Below are positions 52,051-57,972 of a stretch of DNA of 64,000 nt, piece after piece; the first letter of the stretch is position 1, and every line of letters begins with the position of its first letter. Made by a program: the position numbers and the translations under genes. The DNA is from Streptomyces camponoticapitis (lineage in GTDB: Bacteria > Actinomycetota > Actinomycetes > Streptomycetales > Streptomycetaceae), in NCBI RefSeq assembly GCF_014646115.1, contig NZ_BMMV01000030.1:30631-94630 (forward strand), written 5' to 3'. The notes under the pieces are model-generated. The model had not been told where the DNA came from, made no database searches, and saw nothing but the letters and a program-made list of their open reading frames with translations.

Positions 52051-52095
52051 ATGGCGGGTCGGTGTCATCTTTGCTGTAGAAGAGTGTGCAGGTAG
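52051..52095 (+). CDS. 14-residue cysteine-rich leader peptide
   Basis: ATG GCG GGT CGG TGT CAT CTT TGC TGT AGA AGA GTG TGC AGG TAG encodes MAGRCHLCCRRVCR with four Cys. GAGGCGAG lies 6 bases upstream as a ribosome binding site, and a TTAGCCT element (51970-51976) could be the -10 of its transcript. A terminator hairpin follows 10 bp after the stop. Short leader peptides with clustered Cys codons act in actinobacteria as cysteine sensors: stalling at Cys codons prevents terminator formation. The gene it should control is not next to it; a prophage follows. I recall a malate oxidoreductase gene downstream of helD in S. coelicolor, a candidate for the displaced target. Confidence 0.6.
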   Translation: MAGRCHLCCRRVCR

Positions 52096-52105
52096 AAGGC
52101 TACTT

Positions 52106-52145
52106 GGGAGCCCTTCAGCCCCGAACCTCGGGTTGGAGGGCTCCC
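52106..52145 (+). terminator. attenuator/terminator after the Cys leader peptide
   Basis: GGGAGCCCTTCAGCCC and GGGTTGGAGGGCTCCC pair over about 15 bp with G-U wobbles, loop CGAACCTC, followed by CTTCTTT. The distance to the leader stop codon fits translation-dependent attenuation. Confidence 0.7.
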
Positions 52146-52161
52146 CTTCTTTGATCTTGAG

Positions 52162-52179
52162 AGTCCACTTCCAGTCCAC
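52162..52179. repeat. AGTCCAC direct repeat, possible integrase arm sites
   Basis: AGTCCAC at 52162-52168 and 52173-52179, 11 bp (one helical turn) apart, just inside the inferred left end of the prophage. This is the geometry of integrase arm-type sites, but the assignment is inference. Confidence 0.3.
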
Positions 52180-52254
52180 ATAGCCGAGTGACCAGGCCGA
52201 CCCCCCGAATGAGTGAGAGGGGGTGCGTGCCTGTTCCATCTATGCGGCGCGTCG

Positions 52255-52384
52255 CCTAGCGTCGTGATCTCCGGGGAGGGCGCGCGGCATAGCGCAGTCC
52301 CTGATGCGCCCCCCAGCCAAGACCGGTGGGGAAGAAGTCGGCGGGACCTGGTCCCGCTGGTGGAGCTTCGACTCCACTGGGTTC
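52255..52384 (+). ncRNA. structured non-coding segment in the prophage left end
   Basis: After a CCTAGCGTCG element (52254-52263), also found before the GntR start, come three hairpins: GGGCGC (52278-52283)/GCGCCC (52306-52311), GCGGGAC (52341-52347)/GTCCCGC (52351-52357) and GTGGAG (52360-52365)/CTCCAC (52372-52377) with a UUCG-containing loop. No start codon with a ribosome binding site is evident. It looks like a small RNA or a long leader feeding into the switch-like hairpins that follow. Confidence 0.4.
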
Positions 52385-52460
52385 GCCCCCGCCGATACAC
52401 ACGGCGGGGGCGTTCTGCTTCCGACAGTAGAACGCCCCGGCCTCAAAAGAGACCGGGGCG
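52385..52460 (+). promoter_or_regulatory. mutually exclusive hairpins (attenuator or riboswitch-like)
   Basis: Segment 1 GCCCCCGCCG (52385-52394) pairs with segment 2 CGGCGGGGGC (52402-52411), and segment 3 CGCCCCGG (52433-52440) pairs with segment 4 CCGGGGCG (52453-52460). But segment 2 with its 3' extension (GGGGCGTTCT, ending 52416) also pairs over 10 bp with AGAACGCCCC (52429-52438). So 1:2 plus 3:4 competes with 2:3. It precedes the XRE regulator gene by about 140 bp. Confidence 0.5.
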
Positions 52461-52597
52461 GGACGCCTTGACTAGGTCTTGGCGTCACACGGCCGAGACG
52501 GCGGATGCACTACGCCACCCCGGCCGAGCTTTCAAGATCACAAAAAGCATGTCTGCGCAGGCTGACTAATGATCTTGTGGGCAGAAGCGTTTGTCCA

Positions 52598-52834
52598 GTG
52601 CCCCGCGAGCCCGACCCTGAGTGGGTCACCGAGAAGCGCAGAGCCATCGGCGCGCGCGTCCGCGCCGAGCGCGAGTACGCCAACCTCACGCAGGAGCGCC
52701 TTGAGGAACTGGCCGGCGTGAAGCGGCTCACGATCCAGAACATCGAGTCCGGCTCGACCGATGCGCGTATCAGCTGGCTGCTGCGCATCTCTCGCGCATT
52801 AGGCATCCCCGCCAGTAACCTGCTCGCCGAGTGA
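52598..52834 (+). CDS. XRE-family helix-turn-helix regulator with a TTA codon
   Basis: 78 residues from the GTG at 52598; the frame is open upstream to 52505. The lambda-repressor-like HTH covers residues 15-70 (VRAEREYANLTQERLEELAGVKRLTIQNIESG). It has no extra domain. Codon 68 (52799-52801) is TTA, the rare leucine codon read by bldA tRNA in Streptomyces, so its translation may be tied to development. An inverted repeat CAAGATCA (52533-52540)/TGATCTTG (52570-52577) lies just upstream and is a candidate operator. The start has only a weak ribosome binding site. It probably controls lysogeny genes. Confidence 0.75.
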   Translation: MPREPDPEWVTEKRRAIGARVRAEREYANLTQERLEELAGVKRLTIQNIESGSTDARISWLLRISRALGIPASNLLAE

Positions 52835-52845
52835 CTCGGGGGTTC

Positions 52846-52885
52846 CCCGCCCGCCGCGCTTGCTCCACCGCACACGGCGGGCGGG
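52846..52885 (+). terminator. terminator after the XRE gene
   Basis: CCCGCCCGCCG (52846-52856) pairs perfectly with CGGCGGGCGGG (52875-52885). The descending arm contains CACACGGCGGG (52871-52881), a segment shared with two other terminators in this prophage region. Confidence 0.75.
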
Positions 52886-53040
52886 AGCCTCCGATGCCCT
52901 GCGGCAGGGTCTGAGCCGGGACTGAATCAGAGTCAATCTCACGTTCCCGGATTCCGAAAGGGTCATGCCGAACCTGTTTCACACGCCACGCACACCCCGT
53001 GTGGGGCGGGTAACGGCACGTCAGGCCGTGGGTAGAGCCC

Positions 53041-53262
53041 TCAAGCCTCGTCCTTCGCCCGGCTCCACGCCGCCTTGAGCTCGACGGCCTTCGGGCAGTC
53101 GACGCCGGGGGTGCGGCAGGTGGTCTCGCACAGCTCCACCGTGTGGCGGATGTACTTTCGCCAGGCGGTTTCGGCGCGCACTTCCGGGCTGACGGCAACG
53201 GCCTGGCGTTGGCCTGGTTCTCCACTCTCCTGGTCGACCTGGTCGTCGGTAGAATCCGCCAT
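53041..53262 (-). CDS. small Cys-containing phage or mobile-element protein
   Basis: 73 residues from the ATG at 53260-53262, preceded by GGGAAGG. It is acidic and Gln-rich for 25 residues, then helical with WRKYIRHTVELCETTCRTPGVDC (Cys45, Cys49, Cys56). Similar short proteins with a WRxYxRHxxxC motif occur on Streptomyces plasmids and integrative elements. Function is unknown. It is divergent from the GntR gene across the repeated operator, so it is likely regulated by that protein. Confidence 0.6.
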   Translation of the reverse strand: MADSTDDQVDQESGEPGQRQAVAVSPEVRAETAWRKYIRHTVELCETTCRTPGVDCPKAVELKAAWSRAKDEA

Positions 53263-53344
53263 GGCGATGCCTTCCCGCGTCGTCCATACCCCCGGGCCGG
53301 TCGCACGGCTGCGGGGGTTTCCTGTGTTCCAGGTCACCGCAGTG

Positions 53345-53381
53345 TACTGCGGTCTACTGCGGTCGCGTGGTGTACTGCGGT
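53345..53381. promoter_or_regulatory. triple TACTGCGGT operator between divergent genes
   Basis: TACTGCGGT is repeated exactly at 53345-53353, 53355-53363 and 53373-53381, between a minus-strand small gene and the GntR gene, ending 17 bp before the GntR ATG. The position suggests autoregulation and bidirectional control. Confidence 0.65.
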
Positions 53382-53398
53382 TACCTAGCGTCGGTGCC

Positions 53399-53644
53399 AT
53401 GAGTGCTGATCTTGACCGGACGCGGCCGATCTGGCGGCAGGTGGCGGCGGTCATTCAGGGCCGCATCGAGGACGGCACGTATCCGGTCGGGTCGAAGGTT
53501 CCCTCGGTCGTGGAGCTGTCGGCGGAGTTTGAGGTTGCCGCGGCGACCGCCCAGAAGGCGCTGGGTCACCTGAAGGGCGAGGGTCTGGTGCGCACGGAGG
53601 TTGGGCTCGGGTCCTTCGTTGCCGAGCCCCCGTCGGCCGGCTGA
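53399..53644 (+). CDS. GntR-type winged-helix regulator without effector domain
   Basis: 81 residues: RPIWRQVAAVIQGRIEDGTYPVGSKVPSVVELSAEFEVAAATAQKALGHLKGEGLV is a complete GntR DNA-binding domain, and nothing follows. Such minimal GntR proteins regulate transfer or replication genes on Streptomyces elements (KorSA-like). The ATG at 53399 sits right after the operator repeats and a CCTAGCGTCG element that could be a -10, leaving almost no leader. The upstream in-frame extension to 53075 is antisense to another gene. Confidence 0.8.
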   Translation: MSADLDRTRPIWRQVAAVIQGRIEDGTYPVGSKVPSVVELSAEFEVAAATAQKALGHLKGEGLVRTEVGLGSFVAEPPSAG

Positions 53645-53667
53645 CCCGCCCGGCGTAGCCTCCGGCC

Positions 53668-53907
53668 GTGGTGAACATCGAGATCCCTGATGGCCTGCTT
53701 CAGCTCCAGCGTGCGGCGAATGCGGCCCACCGGGAGGCGACGGCGGGCGGTTACTCCCCAGGGGCGTGGCGGCCGTGGCTGGACGCGTCAGAGGCGGTCC
53801 AGCGGGCCGTGACGGAGCGCGCGGCGGCGACCGCCGGGGTGAGCCGGTACGAGCTGGAGATGGCCGTCAAGGCGGCCGCGCGGGAAGCCGACGAGGCTAC
53901 GGCCTGA
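53668..53907 (+). CDS. small hypothetical phage protein
   Basis: 79 residues, Ala-rich and helical (LLQLQRAANAAHREATAGGY, AWRPWLDASEAVQRAVTERAAATAG). It starts at GTG 53668 (a second GTG follows directly) with no ribosome binding site, but TAGCCT lies 8 bp upstream, so it may be leaderless or coupled to the GntR gene 23 bp before. It ends inside a long palindrome. I do not recognise it. Confidence 0.6.
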   Translation: MVNIEIPDGLLQLQRAANAAHREATAGGYSPGAWRPWLDASEAVQRAVTERAAATAGVSRYELEMAVKAAAREADEATA

Positions 53908-53934
53908 TCACTTTCGAGGCTCCTCGAAAGTGAT
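53907..53934. terminator. 28-bp near-perfect palindrome
   Basis: ATCACTTTCGAGG (53907-53919), CT, and its exact reverse complement (53922-53934). It is AT-richer than its surroundings, overlaps the preceding stop codon and has no T-tract directly after it. It could be a terminator or a protein-binding site. Confidence 0.5.
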
Positions 53935-53983
53935 AAGCGTTTTCAGTAGACGCGCGCCCGTAGAGCGATCACCGGACGCAGCT

Positions 53984-54020
53984 CCGCCCCCGTCCGGTGC
54001 ATCACGCCGGGCGGGGGCGG
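53984..54020. repeat. GC-rich inverted repeat in a non-coding stretch
   Basis: CCGCCCCC (53984-53991) and GGGGGCGG (54013-54020) flank a CCGG-containing loop. It lies between the end of the small plus-strand gene and the converging gene at 54103, and probably works as a terminator. Confidence 0.4.
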
Positions 54021-54102
54021 TGAGAAATCCCCTGTTTCGCGGGCCCGCAGGCCCTGGGGTTAGTGCGACCAGTCTACGGGTGGGCGCTGACAGCGGGGCG
54101 GG

Positions 54103-54303
54103 TCAGACGCTGTCGGCCTGGGAGCGCATGCGCTTCGCCCACGTGTAGACGTAGTAGCGCCCAAGCTTGCTGTGTGAGAGCCCGTACCCGTTCAGGCTTC
54201 TTGGTGGGTACGGGCAGGCGATGCGCTCCTCGCCTCCATCCAGCGGCCCACCCCAATAGCGCACCGCGTAAGACCCTGCTTCGACTTCCTGCTCGGGCGT
54301 CAC
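54103..54303 (-). CDS. small hypothetical phage protein
   Basis: 66 residues from the GTG at 54301-54303, with GAAGGGAA upstream. VEAGSYAVRYWGGPLDGGEERI and YGLSHSKLGRYYVYTW give a compact beta-like profile common in short actinophage proteins that begin with YxVRYxGGPxDG. Function is unknown. It is divergent from the DUF6233-like gene. Confidence 0.6.
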   Translation of the reverse strand: MTPEQEVEAGSYAVRYWGGPLDGGEERIACPYPPRSLNGYGLSHSKLGRYYVYTWAKRMRSQADSV

Positions 54304-54430
54304 GGGATTCCCTTCGGGTTCGGCCTCGCCGCCGACGGGGGTGGCGGCGGCGAGGCCACTGTCAGTGTGGCAGTAGGCGCCGACAGATCGGGAGGCTTCG
54401 GGCGATCCGGCTGGGCTTAGTATCGAACAC

Positions 54431-54757
54431 ATGTCCGACCTGCCGCCTGCTGAACGCCTCGCCAAGCTCCGCACCCTGGAGGCGTGGCTGGACTGGCAGC
54501 TGTACGACACCCGGCGGAAGATCCACGCCCTCGAACAAGCCCCCACCGGCCCGGCCAGCTACGTGGTCGAGCCGAAACGCCACCCCACACACCCGGAGCC
54601 GGCGCGCATTCACCTCGCCGACTGCACCATGCCGCAGCGGAAGACGCTGCCCATTGAGGCGAGCGCGGCCCGGCTCGGGCTCACGGAAGATCCTGGGAGC
54701 GTGGCAGCGTGCGAGTTCTGCGCGCCGGAGCGGAGGCTCGCGAACGACGGGGCATGA
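54431..54757 (+). CDS. DUF6233-like small protein
   Basis: 108 residues: an N-terminal helix pair (PPAERLAKLRTLEAWLDWQLYDTRRKI), a middle IHLADC and a C-terminal VAACEFCAPE. This layout resembles DUF6233, a Streptomyces-restricted family with a Cys-containing C-terminus. A TTAGTAT element ends 8 bp before the ATG, so the transcript is nearly leaderless. A terminator follows directly. Function is unknown. Confidence 0.6.
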   Translation: MSDLPPAERLAKLRTLEAWLDWQLYDTRRKIHALEQAPTGPASYVVEPKRHPTHPEPARIHLADCTMPQRKTLPIEASAARLGLTEDPGSVAACEFCAPERRLANDGA

Positions 54758-54761
54758 CGAA

Positions 54762-54793
54762 GGCCCCGCCAGTGCGCAGCACACGGCGGGGCC
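54762..54793 (+). terminator. terminator after the DUF6233-like gene
   Basis: GGCCCCGCC (54762-54770) and GGCGGGGCC (54785-54793), a perfect 9-bp stem. It shares CACACGGCGGG (54780-54790) with the terminators at 52385 and 52846. Confidence 0.75.
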
Positions 54794-54888
54794 AGTACGG
54801 GGGCCACGGCCTGGGGGGCTCGGGGTCCACGCAAGAACACGATGCACCCGAAATGGGCGACAGGGAAGGCGAATGACCGGATTAGGTA

Positions 54889-55476
54889 CTACAGCCCGAT
54901 GTCGTCGCTCGCGGCGTCGGTCCACGGATCCTCGGCAGCGCGCTCGTCGGCTGGCGCGGCGTACTCCCGCGTGAACGGATCCCAGTAGCGGATCTCGAAG
55001 CCGAGGATCCTTGTCGGGTGGCGTTCCCTGTACTTGCCGAACAGGGTGCCCGAGTCGCGGTAGACACCCTCCTGGATGTTGCATCCGCGGCACAGATAGC
55101 CGCGGGTCAGGCCGGTGACGTGATCGTGGTCCTCTACGGACTCGCGGCGATGCCCGCATATTGCGCAGCGCCCGTCCTGCCAGAGGAGGAGCAGTTCTCC
55201 CGCCCTGCTTTCGGGAATCTCGGCTGGAGCCGGGAGGCCGGGGACGGGCCACCCCCAGCAGATCGGATCGGCGTAGAGGTACGACAACCACGCCTTCTCC
55301 TCTGCCTGTTTGCGCGCCTTGGAGGCTTCCTTGAAGGGCTGGCTCATGTGGTGCCAGCAGCCGTCGGCCCGATCGAACTCGAAGCTTCGCGCCTCCCAGT
55401 AGTGGAGGGTCCTGGTGCACAGCCCGCCGCTCTTGGTCGGCTTGCCGCATGTGTCGTCGCGAACGACAGGCTTCAT
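54889..55476 (-). CDS. endonuclease VII-type HNH nuclease
   Basis: 195 residues. The C-terminal half has CAIC (Cys104, Cys107), VEDHDHVTGLTRG (residues 114-126) and CRGCN (Cys129, Cys132, Asn133), the zinc-bound beta-beta-alpha nuclease motif of recombination endonuclease VII. The ATG overlaps the integrase stop by one base (TGATG), so translation is coupled. Such enzymes resolve branched phage DNA or cut at homing sites. Confidence 0.87.
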   Translation of the reverse strand: MKPVVRDDTCGKPTKSGGLCTRTLHYWEARSFEFDRADGCWHHMSQPFKEASKARKQAEEKAWLSYLYADPICWGWPVPGLPAPAEIPESRAGELLLLWQDGRCAICGHRRESVEDHDHVTGLTRGYLCRGCNIQEGVYRDSGTLFGKYRERHPTRILGFEIRYWDPFTREYAAPADERAAEDPWTDAASDDIGL

Positions 55477-56555
55477 CACTGACCCCCGCTCCGCCGCAGG
55501 CCCGCTGCCGCGTTGTCGTCCCATTCGTCGGCGAGCTGCATGTAGCCGAGCATGGCCTTGCTGCCTGGCGCCCATCCGCCTTGCTTGGCGATGTTCACGG
55601 GGTCCTTCCCGTTCTTGCGGCCTTCGGTGGCGAGCCCGGACCGCAAGCTGTGACCGGTCCAGCGGATCGGCACGCCAGCCCGTCGCGCGACGCGGGTGAC
55701 CGCGTTCGTGACGGAGTCGGGCGCCATCGCGCCACCGATGTGTCCCCAGCGGTCGATGCGCGGGAAGGCGGCCGCCGTCAGATCGGTGCGTCCGTAGATC
55801 TCGCACCACTGCTGCCAGGCGCGGACGGCGCAGATCTCCGGCTCGTCGTTGTTGTAGGGGATGGCGACGGTACGCACGGACCTCTTCGTCTTGCCGGTGA
55901 CGACGGCGACCTTGATGCCGCGGGCATGCACAGTGATGTCGGCGAGGAGCAGGCCGGAGACCTCTGAAGCGCGGGATGCGAAGTGGAAGCCGGTGAGGAT
56001 GAGCGAAAGGTCCCGTCGTCCGGTTGGGCTGCCGTCGCAGGCGGCGGCGATGCGGTGCAGGCTGTCAAGGTCGGCGGCCGCAGCCTTGCCGCGGCCGCGC
56101 CGCTCTCCCGCCTTGGCCAGTTGGGTGGCGACGCCTTCCAGTCGGGCGCGCGCTTCGGAGTGAGCATCCTTGCTCACGGGGCGGCCGCGCTCGCGTAGGC
56201 CGACGATGGCGGCGGTGAGATGGGAGTGTGCGGACGTGGGCGCGTAGCCGCGGCCGCCGTCACGTCCGGGGGTTGCGCGGCCGCGGTCGAGCATCCAGGC
56301 GACGTAGGCGACGAGCGCACCTCGGGTTCCTTCCGTCTCCGGGAGGCCCTGCTCGGCGCAGAAGCGCTGCCACACCTTCCATCCCTTGCTGTAGGTGTCT
56401 GTCGTGTTGGGCGGGGTGGTCGCCTCCTTCATAGCGTCGGCGAAGTCTTCGGCGGCCGCGAGTCGTTCGGCGGCCGCTTCGCCGTGCCGGGCTGCCCATG
56501 CGGCGCGGATCTCCGCTGGCACTCCCTGGGTGAGCTTTTCTAGGGACCCGTCCAC
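55476..56555 (-). CDS. int: tyrosine recombinase / phage integrase
   Basis: 359 residues from GTG at 56555, chosen because AAGGAGAG lies 4 bases upstream; the frame extends further without a better site. The core-binding domain (about 35-125) is followed by a catalytic domain with Arg195 (FASRASEVSG), Lys222, His302-x2-Arg305 (GHSLRSG), Trp328 in place of the second His (GGWAPGS) and the nucleophile Tyr338 (MLGYMQ). It should integrate and excise this prophage. It is transcribed with the nuclease gene downstream. A hairpin-rich leader (56586-56640) and a terminator at 56646 separate it from the lysis genes. Confidence 0.93.
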   Translation of the reverse strand: MDGSLEKLTQGVPAEIRAAWAARHGEAAAERLAAAEDFADAMKEATTPPNTTDTYSKGWKVWQRFCAEQGLPETEGTRGALVAYVAWMLDRGRATPGRDGGRGYAPTSAHSHLTAAIVGLRERGRPVSKDAHSEARARLEGVATQLAKAGERRGRGKAAAADLDSLHRIAAACDGSPTGRRDLSLILTGFHFASRASEVSGLLLADITVHARGIKVAVVTGKTKRSVRTVAIPYNNDEPEICAVRAWQQWCEIYGRTDLTAAAFPRIDRWGHIGGAMAPDSVTNAVTRVARRAGVPIRWTGHSLRSGLATEGRKNGKDPVNIAKQGGWAPGSKAMLGYMQLADEWDDNAAAGLRRSGGQ

Positions 56556-56645
56556 ATCTCTCCTTGATGCCTCGTCAACACCCTTTTGTCGCATGGGATA
56601 TGAAGAGTGTATCCCGAGTGATACCCCCATGCGGGGGAACGCAAG

Positions 56646-56679
56646 AAGCCCCTCCCGCCCGTAGGCAGGAGGGGCTTCG
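56646..56679 (-). terminator. terminator between lysis genes and integrase
   Basis: GAAGCCCCTCC (56646-56656) and GGAGGGGCTTC (56669-56679), a perfect 11-bp stem immediately after the stop of the last lysis-module gene. It ends the late operon, so the integrase needs its own promoter in 56556-56645. Confidence 0.8.
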
Positions 56680-56862
56680 TCAGGAGCCACCGTAAGGATC
56701 GGGTTCGACCTCGGGCGGCCAGGCCGGCTCCAGGAACGGCGCGATGGACGGTGACGGCACCGGCGCCGGGTCGGCCATCCCGAGTTCCACCATCGTCCCC
56801 AGATCCGCCGCCGCCTCATCGACGCGCGGCTGCACCGGGTGCTGGTCAGGCTGTTCGGTCAT
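56680..56862 (-). CDS. small acidic phage protein
   Basis: 60 residues from the ATG at 56860-56862 with a GGAG site 7 bases upstream. Acidic and Pro-rich, with no membrane segment or known motif. Last gene of the lysis block. Function is unknown. Confidence 0.55.
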   Translation of the reverse strand: MTEQPDQHPVQPRVDEAAADLGTMVELGMADPAPVPSPSIAPFLEPAWPPEVEPDPYGGS

Positions 56863-56876
56863 GCGTACTCCAGTTC

Positions 56877-57221
56877 TCACACGCCGATGTCATGCAGGTA
56901 CGGCTTCGCCTCTTCCGGCGGCGCCGCGACCGGAGGCGGCTGCAACCGGGACTCCCGGACGAACGCGCTCAGACTCCGCACTACCGCCGACAGGTAGGTG
57001 ATCGCCGCCGACTGGCCGCTGATCTTCACCTCTTGCCGGGTGACCCGCCCTTCCAGCCGCTCAATGTCCTTGTCGAGTCGCTCGGTCACCTTGGTGAAGT
57101 CGTCCCGCCGACCCTGCCCCCGCGGCTGCCGGCGGCCCACCACGACCGTGACGATGCCGCCAACGGCGGTGATCAGGGCGACTCCCAGGGCTGCGAGTGC
57201 GGCCAGCATTTCAGTGCTCAT
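56877..57221 (-). CDS. phage membrane protein with coiled coil
   Basis: 114 residues: one N-terminal transmembrane helix (LAALAALGVALITAVGGIVTVVV), then a basic patch and a coiled coil (DDFTKVTERLDKDIERLEGRV), then a Pro-rich tail. Similar proteins accompany holins in actinophages (DUF2746-like). The start overlaps the end of the previous gene. A role as a lysis accessory or second holin is possible. Confidence 0.65.
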   Translation of the reverse strand: MSTEMLAALAALGVALITAVGGIVTVVVGRRQPRGQGRRDDFTKVTERLDKDIERLEGRVTRQEVKISGQSAAITYLSAVVRSLSAFVRESRLQPPPVAAPPEEAKPYLHDIGV

Positions 57222-57642
57222 CGTGCTCCCGGGGTCTTTCGGCGTCGGGCTCGTCCCAGCCGACGATGACGAGGGGGATCGCGCCGAACCCGGCGAAGAT
57301 CGCCGCACTGACCCAGCCGCGGGGGTTCTCCTCCAGCGGCCACCAGGACATGAAGAAGGACAGCGCCCACGGGGCAGTCGCCAGACACAGCCCGGTGAAG
57401 CCGGGCCAGTCTCGACCTTGCGGCAGGAACGCGCACACGACCGCGAGCGCCCCTGCGGCGATCCACGTCCAGGACCAGCACTCCAGATCCATCAGCATCA
57501 GTAGGATCCGGATGCCGGTCTGGTCGGGCAGCGGCTGCTCCAACTGCCCGACGCCGTAGAGGGTGACGAGGCCGCCGAGCAGCAGGAGGATGGCGCCCCG
57601 GCGGCCAACACGGTGCGCGAGCCGCCACAGCCCGCGCCGCAT
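57211..57642 (-). CDS. phage multi-spanning membrane protein
   Basis: 143 residues with four hydrophobic segments (ILLLLGGLVTLYGVG, WTWIAAGALAVVCAFLP, ATAPWALSFFMSWW, AAIFAGFGAIPLVIVGW) and a charged tail. It overlaps the neighbouring genes by a few bases at both ends. It lies between the holin-like gene and the coiled-coil membrane gene, so a lysis-related role is likely but unproven. Confidence 0.65.
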   Translation of the reverse strand: MRRGLWRLAHRVGRRGAILLLLGGLVTLYGVGQLEQPLPDQTGIRILLMLMDLECWSWTWIAAGALAVVCAFLPQGRDWPGFTGLCLATAPWALSFFMSWWPLEENPRGWVSAAIFAGFGAIPLVIVGWDEPDAERPREHDEH

Positions 57643-57911
57643 CAGACCCCCTTGGAGAGGGACGCGCTGTTCTTGCTGCCGAAGGCGCGAGCGACCATGC
57701 CCTTCAAGAGGGTTCCGCCGGCGGCGATTCCGGCGGCGGCCATCGTCTCCCAGAAGGAGGCGTGGAACATGTCGGCCGGGCCTGCGGCGATGGCGACACC
57801 ACCGGCGGCGACGACGGCGGTGGCGAGGGTGCGCTCGGCCAGGTCGCGGGCGTAGGTCTTGGCGGTCTTCACGACGGTCTCAGCGTCGGGGAGGGGGAAG
57901 CTGGTGGACAT
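57642..57911 (-). CDS. holin-like protein
   Basis: 89 residues: an amphipathic N-terminus, two hydrophobic segments (LATAVVAAGGVAIAAG and ETMAAAGIAAGGTLLKGMVA) and a short basic tail, the profile of r1t-type holins of actinophages. It follows the endolysin gene by about 60 bp, the standard holin position. Confidence 0.7.
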   Translation of the reverse strand: MSTSFPLPDAETVVKTAKTYARDLAERTLATAVVAAGGVAIAAGPADMFHASFWETMAAAGIAAGGTLLKGMVARAFGSKNSASLSKGV

Positions 57912-57972
57912 GGCGGTCTCGTTTCTTCTAGCCGGGGAAGATCGGATTACTCGAGGAAAACGGACACTTCGG

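Noticed and set aside
52280..52384. tRNA-like fold (D-arm-like GCGCAGTCCCTGATGCGC, T-arm-like GGAGCTTCGACTCC)
   Set aside because: The anticodon stem would enclose an 11-nt loop, the T-loop is the wrong size and no 7- or 8-bp acceptor stem can be formed; a selenocysteine tRNA was also tested and lacks a UCA anticodon.
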